A stretch of DNA of 64,000 bases, taken from assembly GCF_000346465.2 (NCBI RefSeq), contig NC_034013.1:14762486-14826485 (forward strand). The letters are read 5' to 3'. Source of the DNA: Prunus persica. Taxonomy: Eukaryota > Streptophyta > Magnoliopsida > Rosales > Rosaceae. Position 1 is the first letter of the stretch. Each line of letters begins with the position of its first letter. This document shows, one piece after another, positions 11,280 through 20,791 of this stretch. The notes below the pieces were generated by a model. That model did not search any database, was not told the origin of the DNA, and saw only the letters and a list, made by a program, of their open reading frames with translations. The translations under genes and the position numbers were made by a program.

Positions 11280-11954
11280 ACACAAGTTTGTTTAAACTTG
11301 ATATGTATGAACCAATTACACCAACAGTTTTCACCGGTGAATTAAAACAAGTAAGGCGGTGACTTAAACACTAATATAAGAGAAAGAAGTGAGACTTACA
11401 ACAGCAGTTACATTACCCAACCCCTGCAGGCTGCAGCACAGGCAACTCCACGAACAATAGTAAAGATAGCAGTGCTCATACATATGCCCTCGAACCAGTA
11501 GATGAAAATATCCTCTCTTTTTTGGGTCAAAAGATGAAAATATCCTTACTAATGAGTCGGTTGATGAAAAATAAGAACTTTAAACCAATGTGAAAATAAT
11601 TTCAATAAATAAAGATGAGTATTGAAAAAAAAAATGTAAGTTGGATTCAAGCGCTTTCAAGTGCGGGGTAATTACATTTTAATTGTTATATTTTATATTT
11701 CAGATTTCGTGCAACATGCATTGCATCCGTGTGTGACTTGTGTAACAAAATTAGTGATAGCAATTTTAAGATGTTTTAACATTACAAAATTAATGATAAC
11801 AAATATATCTTTCAACCTTGTCGATCGGTTGGTACAAAGAAAATATAATTAATAAGCCAATTACAATCAATCTAGTCTCATTTTGCTTGAAACCAGTTGA
11901 CTAGCTAAAAACAAAATAAGGTCTAAAGAGAAGCTATATATTTATAGGTGTATG
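11280..11954. other. Intergenic, downstream of the DUF2828 gene
   Basis: No gene seen. Positions 11713-11850 match 4646-4850, the flank of the truncated copy. The 3' untranslated region of the - strand gene presumably lies in the last few hundred bases. Confidence 0.55.
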
Positions 11955-13667
11955 TCAGTCCACTACAGTGAGAGCTTGATAACGTTCATCAGAGATAGCT
12001 AATTCCATGAGATAGTCGGGGCCAATTTCGCCTTCATTGTTGAGAAAGTGCTTGAGCAGATTGTTAGAGAAGCCATTGAGAATGGACACCCCCGGTTGTG
12101 TACGAGGCGCCACCGGCTTCTCCGGGTTGTACTTTGACAAAGTCCAAAACACCATGTGTGGCACAACATCCCCGTACCCTTTCTCCTTATACTTGCTCTG
12201 TATTGCCTGGTAATCAATCTTCCAAGAAGTTTCGGCCGCACTGGCACGATCAAAGTCCGCGTGACTCAACACTAACACCTTCTTGATCATCTGATCCGGC
12301 TTCAAGTTCTCATTCACAGCCACTTGGAGAATCAAATCAAACAGCTTCTCAAAATCAAGGTCGACACCGCAGGTCATCCTCCTCACAAACTCGTACTTGT
12401 ACCTAAAATCGTCCCCGCCTCGTATGGAATGTAGCTGAGGCTCACGACTGAATTGGATCACCTTTCCTTTCCATGGCTCTTCACTCAGTTCAGACAGCAA
12501 GAGGCCCAAAGCAATGGAGACCTCCAAGGAGACCTCGTCGTCCATGAATTTGGGGTGGACATCACATACAGCCAACCAGTTTTTGAACTTGCCCTGCTTT
12601 GAGTAGACGTCCTCCACCATTGACTTCCACTGGAGCTCAGCAGCGCGGCCGAAATTCCAATGGTGCACGTAGCCTGTGATCTCATGCGGAAGCAGAGCAT
12701 CCGCCAACAAGGACGAGGAGGACGAAATCTTGCTAGCACTGCCACTGCAGCAGCAGCTGGCTTTCACCTTTTCCAAATAGGTCTCAACAGCACTGGCCTC
12801 GTCTGGTGGATAACCCTGGGCAAAGTAGGCCTTCTTCAAGGAGGGAAAAACCTCATCCTTGAGCCGCTTGACCATGACCCTGTCGGCATATTTGGCCTTG
12901 GCCCGTTTTCCTTTACCATGACCTCCACCTAATTCTAATTTGTGATATTCTTCTGGCGGGAAACACTTCCTGGCGATGCTTTCAAGCAGCAGAGTGATGT
13001 TGTAGTCGGGGTTCGGCCTCGAGAAGTTTGACAAGGCATAATGGAAATTGACTGCGGCCGAGGTTATTCTGTCGTCATTATCAGATTCAGATAATTGCTT
13101 CAATTTGTTGTTTTTGTTCTGCTCCTCCTCCGCCTCCTTGAATTTCAATTTCTCCATATCAGACTTGAATATCTCGGCCAAAATATCCGAAACCTGGTCG
13201 TGCAACAATTGATAATCGCGGTCATGCTTGTACCGCTTAACAGCCTTGTGCAACAATTGATAACGGTTGTAGCCCCGCCGGGGAGTAGTCTTGTAAATTT
13301 CTTGGCCTTCTTGAAGGATGTGGTACACAATGTTCATTGACATGGAAAAAGCCCCGAAGGACCGGAAAATAGAACCCAGGTTGCACAATAGTGTCTTGGG
13401 GTGGTTGTGGTGGAGCCAAAACGCAGCCGTGTAGAAGGCAGAGAGATTGAACTTTCCATCCAGTAGGTTGCAGACGAGCTTGAGGGCGGTTAGGGAATTG
13501 TGGGACCAGGCCAGCGGTAGCACTTGCTTCACATAATTACACGAGGCCTCCATCTGGGCCGGGTCGTGAACGTCTTCTTCCCCGAAGTTGTAAAAGAGAT
13601 CAAGGCATGGGTTGTTGTTGTTGTTGTTGACAAGCTCAGGGTGTGTCTCTGCCTCTGGCTTCGACAT
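11955..13667 (-). CDS. DUF2828/DUF7788 (vWA-like) protein, 570 aa
   Basis: Intact single-exon frame. The N-terminal half carries the DUF2828 signature: NPCLDLFYNFG near residue 19, LPLAWSHNSLTALKLVCNLL near 50, and FYTAAFWLHHNHPKTLLCN near 78. The C-terminal half is the vWA-like DUF7788 region (WLAVCDV near residue 364, LGLLLSELSEEPWKGKVIQF, then KYKEKGYGDVVPHMVFWTL). Plant relatives are about 600-650 aa and of unknown function. Where relatives have CDVSGSM (a MIDAS-type metal site), this protein has CDVHPKFM, so metal binding is probably lost. Start chosen at MSKPEAETHPE, the first Met, 86 bp downstream of a TATA box. A truncated copy lies at 4646-5065. Confidence 0.85.
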   Translation of the reverse strand: MSKPEAETHPELVNNNNNNPCLDLFYNFGEEDVHDPAQMEASCNYVKQVLPLAWSHNSLTALKLVCNLLDGKFNLSAFYTAAFWLHHNHPKTLLCNLGSIFRSFGAFSMSMNIVYHILQEGQEIYKTTPRRGYNRYQLLHKAVKRYKHDRDYQLLHDQVSDILAEIFKSDMEKLKFKEAEEEQNKNNKLKQLSESDNDDRITSAAVNFHYALSNFSRPNPDYNITLLLESIARKCFPPEEYHKLELGGGHGKGKRAKAKYADRVMVKRLKDEVFPSLKKAYFAQGYPPDEASAVETYLEKVKASCCCSGSASKISSSSSLLADALLPHEITGYVHHWNFGRAAELQWKSMVEDVYSKQGKFKNWLAVCDVHPKFMDDEVSLEVSIALGLLLSELSEEPWKGKVIQFSREPQLHSIRGGDDFRYKYEFVRRMTCGVDLDFEKLFDLILQVAVNENLKPDQMIKKVLVLSHADFDRASAAETSWKIDYQAIQSKYKEKGYGDVVPHMVFWTLSKYNPEKPVAPRTQPGVSILNGFSNNLLKHFLNNEGEIGPDYLMELAISDERYQALTVVD

Positions 13668-13752
13668 GGTTTTGATTAGGGTTTTGGTTTTGTTTGCTTC
13701 TTCTGTGTTGTTCTTGTTCTTGTTGTGTTTTCTTGTGTGTATCTCTCTGTTA

Positions 13753-13762
13753 ATTTATATAG
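13753..13762 (-). promoter_or_regulatory. TATA box of the DUF2828 gene
   Basis: On the - strand the sequence is ctatataaat, about 86 bp upstream of the ATG at 13667. This gives a predicted leader of roughly 55 nt. Confidence 0.6.
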
Positions 13763-13965
13763 GAATACGAAGTCTCCCTGTTAATATAGGAATGAATAGA
13801 AATAATAATAAGAAAAGGAATACGAAATCTCCCTGTTAATATAAGAATGAATAGAAATAATAATTTTCGACCAAAAAAAGAAGAAGAAAGAAAAGAAATA
13901 ATAATAAGAATAGGAAGAAATCTCCCTGTTAACATAGGAATGAATAGAAATAATAAGGAAAGTAT
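13763..13965. repeat. Three imperfect ~65-bp tandem repeats
   Basis: Each copy contains ctccctgttaa(t/c)ata(g/a)gaa followed by tgaatagaaataata. The copies centre on about 13775-13812, 13828-13863 and 13920-13955. They lie directly upstream of the TATA box, in the promoter of the DUF2828 gene. Confidence 0.75.
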
Positions 13966-14817
13966 CAAGTAAGCCAGCCATTACCTATGTGTTGTAGGAC
14001 TAATTTCTCTATAATATATATAGTTAATAAAATTATTATAGCCTGAACAAGTAAGCAAATCAAACATACCCATATTGATGATCTTTTAACCACTACAAGA
14101 AAATTTGAAGGGAAAAATTACAAGTAATTTCAAGGTGCCAACAATATTAGATTTCTTCATCTAACGAGAAAAAGAAAGATTCTGAAAAATGCATTAAACA
14201 ATGTGATAGAGCTGAGTAAATTTGGCTCTCCAAATTTAGCCCAAATTTTTTTGAACATGGCTGGAGATGAGCTTTGATTATTTTAGAACTATATTTGTCC
14301 TATGGCCCATGACTTAAGATGGCCTTATCGGTTTCAAACTTCTTCAAATGATTCTATCATGGGCTGACCCGAACAAGCGAAAAGCCCAATCTTTTGTTGC
14401 CCAAAAAAATGGAAAAGGAAAGACAAGTATCAATCAATTAACTCTGTCTTCGTCTGCAAATCATCAAAATTGTAAATCTATTTCACTGCTTTCACCAAAT
14501 GAAATATAGCGGTATCACATAGCCTAATTTCACTTGGCAAACTTTTTATGTTCTTTCTTTTGGTTAACAAATTTTTTTTTATCTTTCAAAATACGTTATA
14601 CATTCAAATCGTGAACCCCTGGAAAAATTCAATTACAATTGAAACCCGAAGACAAGGGAGGATAGTTCTCATTATGTGGTCCACATGAAAATTTGAAGGA
14701 AAGGAAAAATTACAAGAAAAAACCAAAAATGCAAATAGTAAATAGTAAATCAAAAACATTATTTAGGTTCCCTGCCTGACCTACAATTAATTTGGGAGCA
14801 AAATCTCAACATAATAC
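13966..14817. other. Intergenic stretch
   Basis: AT-rich with no intact gene. Positions 14327-14352 (tatcggtttcaaacttcttc) are nearly identical to the possible BED-finger exon end at 10992-11017. Confidence 0.5.
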
Positions 14818-15777
14818 TCAAGCAGTCTTCGGCTTTGCTTTAATGCGCTTCACCCCAGCAAGCGCTACTCCATTGCCTGCATCATCAATATCGAAACAAA
14901 ATTATAAATCCATCATAACATGTTTGCTGTAACTAAGTCAATATTCAGGATAAGAAATCAACTTCTACATCTTTTGAAAATCAAGCAGTACAAAGTAACT
15001 TTAAAGAAAAATGAGATCTCTCGTTGAGCCGATTGAGGAGAATCTGACCCATGAACACAATTCTTTTGCTCAGAACACAATTCAAGGCCCATTCTGTCTG
15101 AAATGCTGATGACGTGATACATTTAATGTATGAACCTGCTTGGTTTGATCCTACCAATCCAATTTGGAATAAGAAAATTGATGGTAATAGAAAAGCAACA
15201 AAAAAGTGAACCATATTAAATCTTGATGACAAACTAATCTGATATACCCTTACAGAAGCGAGCACAGAAAGGCCAGTGAAGCAGCTTCGACTCTGAAATC
15301 ATGCATGGTTGCCTACACAAGTTGCTTTGACCTCCAAACATGGGAAAGTTTCTCAAGTCTGCAAGTATACATACAACATTTCAAGTGTCATCGAATAGAA
15401 CTTCGCAGCTGAAGGAATGATTTGTGGGACGCCGCTGAAGCAATATGCGGTGACAATGAATTGAAAATAGAAGCCACGAAATGCTACAATTGGATTCCCA
15501 TGGTGGATTATACTTGGATATCTAGTCATCTCTATTCATGCAAATTTTGGAATTTAGCAACGCAAGCAATCATTCCTACAGAATTTACTATTGCACCCAA
15601 AAAAAAAGACTGCTGACAACATACACACATTGAAGAATTATAAAACATGTGCTGCATATAGAAACATACTGTGGTGAAAATATTTATGAAATCCTTACCT
15701 CCCCGAGAAACATGGCAGAAAGAATAACTGAGAAAAATGGTTCCCCAAAGTGTGCACCACTGCCAGTGGCAGAATTG
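14818..15777 (-). pseudogene. Plastid PEP/phosphate translocator (PPT) remnant
   Basis: Two recognisable exon pieces. At 15699-15777, after an acceptor, the - strand reads ILPLAVVHTLGN and then, in another frame, PFFSVILSAMFLGE followed by a gtaagg donor. The intact family has about 20 more residues between these blocks. At 14818-14876 the last exon reads GVALAGVKRIKAKPKTA, stop; relatives read ALAGVFLYSRVKRIKPKPKTA, so about six codons are missing. PPTs carry phosphoenolpyruvate across the plastid inner envelope. The middle exons are unrecognisable. Family call from memory of the motifs. Confidence 0.7.
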
Positions 15778-16156
15778 CTGCAAGCTGTTGACAAGTTGCT
15801 CAAAATAAGAATCACTTAAAGGAAATCAATATATCAGACACTTGACTTAAGCAAACTAGCACCACCGCCGAGGCTTAGGAAGCCGGAGAGAAGTTGAGAG
15901 AGTGAAGGAAACACCTTCAAACTGGCAACTGAAAGGCAGAAAGACCAAACGCGAAGCAGGGAGATAAACAAAACAAATTTTGATTTCATTTAGACATAAG
16001 CTCATTTTCCCTTACATTTCCATTTTCTTTCTTTCTTTGGATCAGTGATCCTTCTTTACAGTGGGAGTCTAGCTACAATAGCCAAAAACTACCCTAACAT
16101 AAATCTTAATCTACTTTTATTTCTATTTTTGTCTTCTCTTCTACTTCATCCTTCTC
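15778..16156. other. Spacer, no gene seen
   Basis: Between the PPT remnant and the small - strand gene; it probably includes the latter's 3' untranslated region. Confidence 0.5.
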
Positions 16157-16480
16157 TTACTCTTTGTAATCAACCGGACTCAGAGGAACCATCTTCAGTT
16201 TCATTTTCATGACTTCATCTTTGATATAGATCACCTGCAGCGCATTTTTGATATCCTGGTCTTTTTTGTCAAATGAAATAGTGCGATTCACAGAACCACC
16301 ATCCCATTTTGCTCTCTTAGCAAGTTGGAGTAGGGTGTGGAGATCCTCTTCGGATTTTATGAAAAATTTGTGGTGTGAAGCAGCATTATTCATTGCTTCA
16401 TTCAAAGTTTCCTCAGCAACCAACAAATCGTTAGTTGCCTTCCTGAAATTTGAGAGAGAAAGTTGTGAGGCGATTGACAT
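16157..16480 (-). CDS. Small protein of unknown function, 107 aa
   Basis: Frame from MSIASQLSLSNFRK to the end at SPVDYKE. It is hydrophilic and probably helical, with alternating acidic and basic stretches in the middle and C-terminal half, and has no signal peptide or membrane segment. I do not recognise a family. The start is the first Met downstream of the LTR junction; upstream, the frame stays open into the LTR to 16630, which is probably chance. The copia element sits 42 bp 5' of the ATG and splits it from a TATA-like box now at 21040-21049. Moderate confidence that it is a real gene: it has an intact frame and a sensible promoter once the element is removed. Confidence 0.55.
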   Translation of the reverse strand: MSIASQLSLSNFRKATNDLLVAEETLNEAMNNAASHHKFFIKSEEDLHTLLQLAKRAKWDGGSVNRTISFDKKDQDIKNALQVIYIKDEVMKMKLKMVPLSPVDYKE

Positions 16481-16522
16481 TTTGGCTTGGGCAAAAGGTT
16501 TTGTGTGGTGTGTGCTATGAAG

Positions 16523-16756
16523 TGCTAAAATATGAAAACTATGAGAGAATATTTGTTTGTGGGAATTTTCTGTGTATTCTTCTCCTTGTAGGAGGTCATA
16601 TTTATAATACAACGAAACCTGAATGGGCAAGTAAATAATAAATTCCTAAATCTATTTGCAGTAGGAAATCAGGAATTAAAGTAAATCAATTACAATTATA
16701 ATAGGAATTCTTAGTGTGTAAGGAAAGTAAGTCAATATCCACAAGTCACGCCAACA
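16523..16756 (-). repeat. Copia 3' LTR
   Basis: Reads TGTTGGCGTGAC...TTTTAGCA on the - strand. A TATA-like tataaata lies at 16599-16606 on the - strand, pointing towards the small gene. Confidence 0.95.
16599..16606 (-). promoter_or_regulatory. TATA-like box in the 3' LTR
   Basis: tataaata on the - strand, in the same orientation as the small gene. A start about 30 bp downstream would give a leader of roughly 90 nt in which the gene's own ATG (16480) is the first ATG. Confidence 0.45.
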
Positions 16757-16767
16757 CTCCCCCTCAC
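16757..16767 (-). other. Copia polypurine tract
   Basis: GTGAGGGGGAG directly 5' of the 3' LTR on the - strand; the plus-strand DNA priming site. Confidence 0.85.
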
Positions 16768-19700
16768 GTTGGTGCATAGATGTCGCCAATGCCCAACTGA
16801 TCTAGTGAATTGTGGAATGCTTTATTGGAAATCGCCTTTGTCAAAATATCCGCCAATTGATCCTCGGATTTCACAAAAGGAAACTGAAACACTTTAGCCT
16901 CAAGCTTTTGTTTGATGAAGTGTCGATCCACCTCAACATGTTTAGTACGATCATGCTGAACCGGATTCTGTGCAATGGCTATAGCAGCCTTGTTATCACA
17001 AAAGAGATTCATTGTGGATGTAGGTTTATACCCAAGTTCAGTAAGCAACTTTCTTAACCAAAGAAGTTCACAAATCCCTTTAGTCATGCCTCTGAACTCA
17101 GCTTCTGCACTGGATAAAGCTACTACATTCTGTTTCTTGCTTCTCCATGTCACCAAATTACCTCCCACGAATGTGAAGTAACCCGATGTGGATTTTCTAT
17201 CTGTTACATTACCTGCCCAATCTGCATCTGAATAACCATCAATATTTAGATGACCATGCTTTGAGAACATAAGTCCTTTTCCAGGTGCAGACTTCAAATA
17301 TCTAAGTATCCGAAGAACTGCATTCATATGGTCTTCACTTGGAGAGTGCATAAATTGACTGACAACGCTCACCGCATAAGCAATGTTTGGTCGAGTATGT
17401 GACAAATAGATCAATCTTCCCACTAACCTTTGGTATCTTTCTTTGTTAGTTGGAACTTGATCCGGATATTCTCCAAGATGATGATTCTGAATAATAGGAG
17501 TGTCCGCAGGTTTACAATCTAGCATTCCTGTGTCTGTCAACAAGTCTAAGACATATTTCCTTTGAGAGAGAAATATGCCTTGCTGCGATCGAGCCACCTC
17601 AATTCCCAAGAAATACTTGAGTCCACCTAGATCCTTCATCTCAAACTCCGTAGCCAGATAGTCTTGTAGCTGTGATATTTCCTGTTTATCATTCCCAGTA
17701 ATAATCATATCATCAACATAAATTATTAGTGCTGTTACCTTCCCTTTTCGATGTTTCAAGAACAAAGTATGATCTGAGTTGCACTGTTTGAAACCATTAT
17801 TCTTCATTGCCATGGTGAACCGTCCAAACCATGCACGTGGTGACTGTTTCAATCCATACAATGCTTTTCGTAACCTGCAAACTGTTCCAGTCTGAGTAGT
17901 ATTATATCCAGGAGGAATGTCCATGTACACCTCCTCCGTGAGTTCGCCATGTAGAAAAGCATTCTTTACATCAAACTGGTGTAGTGACCAATCTAAATTA
18001 GCTGCAAGGGACAATAAGACTCTGACGGTGTTTAACTTTGCAACGGGAGCAAAGGTTTCTTCATAGTCTATACCATAGGTCTGTGTGTACCCTTTTGCCA
18101 CAAGTCTTGCCTTGTATCGCTCGATAGATTCATCTGCATTGTGTTTTATAGTAAACACCCATCTACATCCGATAGTCTTTTTTCCTCGGGGTATAATCTC
18201 CAATGTCCAAGTCTGATTTTTCTCAAGGGCTTTCATCTCCTCTTTTATAGCTTGGACCCACTTAGGATCTTTCAATGCTTCAGAGACCTTGGTTGGAATA
18301 TGGATAGCAGACAACTGATGCACAAAAGCCTTAAGTGGTTCAGACAGCTTCTCAGTGGATACATGATTTGCAATTGGATACTTGGATGTCTTGCCAATAT
18401 CAGGTGAATAACGGTTTGGTGGCTTCCCACGATTTTGCCTGAAAGGTAATTGATATCCAATAGTTTTATCATCTAAATGCACAAGTCTAGTAGGAGTAGT
18501 TACCTCAAGGATATTCTCAAGAGATTGGTCTGTTGGTACTGTTGAGTTAGAGGGGGGGTCTTCATCTTGTTGTTCTGTATTGTCTGTAAGTGTGAGACTC
18601 GGATCAGAAATATCTTCGCGTGGATCAGGTGGGTCAGGCAATTGATCGCTATGAATGAGCGATTGGTCGCTTTTCGACAGAGAGTAATCTCGTGCTCCAG
18701 ACTCGGAATGATCAATCATTTCTGTACAAAGGAGAATTTCTTGATTTTCCAAGTTGCTCCAATTCTTCTCTTCACTTCGTATCTCCCCCTGAAGTGTAGA
18801 ATTGGATGATGGGTCATGGAAGAACAGCTCAGATTCCAGAAAGGTCACATCCAAAGTGACATAGGTTCGTTGGGTAGGAGGGTGATAACAACGGTAGCCT
18901 TTCTGATGAGTGGCATAACCCATAAAAACACAACGAAGCGCACATGGATCAAGTTTGCTACGTTGATTTTTGTGGAGATGAACGAAAGCCACACATCCAA
19001 AGATTCGGGGTGTGAGTACCAAAACAGAAGGCAGAGGTCTGTGTTGTGCAAGCACCTGTAAGGGAGTTTTAAAGGTCAGTACACTAGAAGGCATGCGGTT
19101 GATCAGATGAACTGCGGTGACAATAGCATCATCCCAGTGATGGCGAGGAACATGAGCGCCAATCAGAAGTGCTCGGGCGGTTTCAAGAAGATGTCGATTC
19201 TTTCGTTCAGCAACACCATTTTGTTGTGGTGTCTGAGGACAAGTCGTCTCATGGATAATTCCATGTTGTTGGAAGTAAGTCTGAAAGTCATGATTGACAA
19301 ATTCTCCACCATTGTCGGAGCGAAGAATCTGGATTTGGGCATTAAACTGAGTTTTCATCTGTTTGTGGAAGGACTGAAAACAGGAAAACACTTCGTTTTT
19401 ATTCTTCAGCAAATAAAGCCATGTCATCCGTGTACAATCATCGATGAATGTGACAAACCATCGAACACCAGAAGGAGCAGTGATAGGAGAAGGTCCCCAG
19501 ACATCAGAGTGAATTAACGTAAATGGAGTAGTACACTTGTTCGTACTCAACGGGTAGGGCACACGGTGACTCTTGGCCAAAATACAAGTATCACATGTGA
19601 AGTCAGAGTCCTTGAAACCTGAGAATAAATCTGGTATAAGATGCTTCATATAACTAAAAGAAGGATGTCCCAATCGACGGTGCCACAACCAGATTTGCTT

Positions 19701-20732
19701 TTGTTTGCTATCAAAGGGATGTGTCACGCTGTTAGCCATGCCGGGACTGAAGTCATCGACATAATATAGCCCCTCTCTCTTAGTACCACGACCAAGAATC
19801 TCCTTAGTGTGAATATCCTGAAGCAAACAAAAACTCGGGTAAATGAGTACACAACAATTCAATTGTTCAGTAAGCTGACTAACTGACAATAATTTAGTGG
19901 ATAAAGATGGAACAAGTAAAGTATTAGACAGTGTGAGAGAGGATGAGAGTGCAACAGTGCAAGCCCCTGTCACAGGATAAGTAACACCATTGGCATTTGC
20001 AATACAGGTTCGTCGAGGTTGTGTAGTATTCAGAAAATCATCAGGATCAAACGTCATATGATCAGTTGCACCGGAATCAATTATCCAGCTCATGGAATCA
20101 ATCTTATCGGAAGTATGGAATCCATAACCAGTACCATTACTGGTCATATTGCATGGTCCTCGATCTATAAGAGTAGCCCACCAATTGGGGTAGCCATGCG
20201 ATTTAAAACAAGTCTCGCAAGTGTGTCGTGGATCACCACAATATGCGCAATCTAGTCCATGTGTCGGGGTCGTTAGTCTAGAAGTCATAATTTGTGCAGC
20301 GGAAGATGCATAGGATACAGGTTGAGTAGGAATTGGGATCGGAATCTGAGCCTGAGTCGGGGCCGGAGTCGGAGTCGAAATTGGGATCAGGGTCTGAATC
20401 AGAGACAAATTCGGGTTTGGGGTCATCATCGGAGTGGGGGTCGGGGTCGTCTTCGGAGTCGGGGTCGGGGTCGGGGTCGGGGTCGTCGTCGTCATAGTCG
20501 GGGTCGTCGTCGTCATAGTCGGGGTCGGGGTCGGGGTCGTCGTCGTCATAGTCAGGGTCGGGGTCGGGGTCGTCAAAAAAGGATCCTGATTCTGGATCGG
20601 GTTCAGGGTCAAAGTCTGCATCTGTAGAAGCGGAGCCATCTGGGCACTCAACCCAATGATGATTGGTGGAGAATGAGAGAAGGAGTCGGTGGTGCTACCT
20701 CCATGAGGGTTGAAAAAATCATCAACCCCCAT
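16764..20732 (-). CDS. Copia polyprotein, 1322 aa, gag core missing
   Basis: Uninterrupted frame. Order by residue: a unique 50-residue start; a Thr/Pro-rich low-complexity tract at about 51-138; a zinc-knuckle-like CAYCGDPRHTCETCF at 162-176; protease WIIDSGATDHM at about 216-226; a gag-pre-integrase block (LWHRRLGHPSF); an integrase core with SDVWGP and RSDNGGEF; reverse transcriptase (FDVKNAFLHGEL, IIYVDDMIITG); and RNase H (GYSDADWAGN, VDRHFIKQKLE) to the end at IYAPT. The nucleocapsid/UBN2-type gag domain expected before the knuckle is absent, and the tract is a repeat of GGGGTC-type units (- strand, about 20430-20580). Pol motifs look intact. Confidence 0.93.
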   Translation of the reverse strand: MGVDDFFNPHGGSTTDSFSHSPPIIIGLSAQMAPLLQMQTLTLNPIQNQDPFLTTPTPTLTMTTTTPTPTPTMTTTTPTMTTTTPTPTPTPTPKTTPTPTPMMTPNPNLSLIQTLIPISTPTPAPTQAQIPIPIPTQPVSYASSAAQIMTSRLTTPTHGLDCAYCGDPRHTCETCFKSHGYPNWWATLIDRGPCNMTSNGTGYGFHTSDKIDSMSWIIDSGATDHMTFDPDDFLNTTQPRRTCIANANGVTYPVTGACTVALSSSLTLSNTLLVPSLSTKLLSVSQLTEQLNCCVLIYPSFCLLQDIHTKEILGRGTKREGLYYVDDFSPGMANSVTHPFDSKQKQIWLWHRRLGHPSFSYMKHLIPDLFSGFKDSDFTCDTCILAKSHRVPYPLSTNKCTTPFTLIHSDVWGPSPITAPSGVRWFVTFIDDCTRMTWLYLLKNKNEVFSCFQSFHKQMKTQFNAQIQILRSDNGGEFVNHDFQTYFQQHGIIHETTCPQTPQQNGVAERKNRHLLETARALLIGAHVPRHHWDDAIVTAVHLINRMPSSVLTFKTPLQVLAQHRPLPSVLVLTPRIFGCVAFVHLHKNQRSKLDPCALRCVFMGYATHQKGYRCYHPPTQRTYVTLDVTFLESELFFHDPSSNSTLQGEIRSEEKNWSNLENQEILLCTEMIDHSESGARDYSLSKSDQSLIHSDQLPDPPDPREDISDPSLTLTDNTEQQDEDPPSNSTVPTDQSLENILEVTTPTRLVHLDDKTIGYQLPFRQNRGKPPNRYSPDIGKTSKYPIANHVSTEKLSEPLKAFVHQLSAIHIPTKVSEALKDPKWVQAIKEEMKALEKNQTWTLEIIPRGKKTIGCRWVFTIKHNADESIERYKARLVAKGYTQTYGIDYEETFAPVAKLNTVRVLLSLAANLDWSLHQFDVKNAFLHGELTEEVYMDIPPGYNTTQTGTVCRLRKALYGLKQSPRAWFGRFTMAMKNNGFKQCNSDHTLFLKHRKGKVTALIIYVDDMIITGNDKQEISQLQDYLATEFEMKDLGGLKYFLGIEVARSQQGIFLSQRKYVLDLLTDTGMLDCKPADTPIIQNHHLGEYPDQVPTNKERYQRLVGRLIYLSHTRPNIAYAVSVVSQFMHSPSEDHMNAVLRILRYLKSAPGKGLMFSKHGHLNIDGYSDADWAGNVTDRKSTSGYFTFVGGNLVTWRSKKQNVVALSSAEAEFRGMTKGICELLWLRKLLTELGYKPTSTMNLFCDNKAAIAIAQNPVQHDRTKHVEVDRHFIKQKLEAKVFQFPFVKSEDQLADILTKAISNKAFHNSLDQLGIGDIYAPT
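20430..20580. repeat. GGGGTC/GTC microsatellite in gag position
   Basis: Plus-strand ggggtcggggtcg and gtcgtcgtcgtcatag units, repeated several times, encode the Thr/Pro tract on the - strand. Confidence 0.9.
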
Positions 20733-20779
20733 AGCAGCGGCGGGGGTTTGAAACTAGAGTCAGCAATTCCAAGATCGCC

Positions 20780-20791
20780 GCTCTGATACCA
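20780..20791 (-). other. Copia primer-binding site (initiator tRNA-Met)
   Basis: TGGTATCAGAGC on the - strand directly after the 5' LTR; the classic plant initiator-Met tRNA complement. Confidence 0.95.

Noticed and set aside
16157..16630. 157-residue LTR-gene fusion frame
   Set aside because: The extra 50 residues come from the LTR upstream of its own TATA-like box, so a transcript starting in the LTR would not include that ATG; the open frame is probably chance.
20292..20627. Arg/Gly/Ser-rich + strand frame
   Set aside because: It is the antisense of the Thr/Pro-coding microsatellite in the copia frame.
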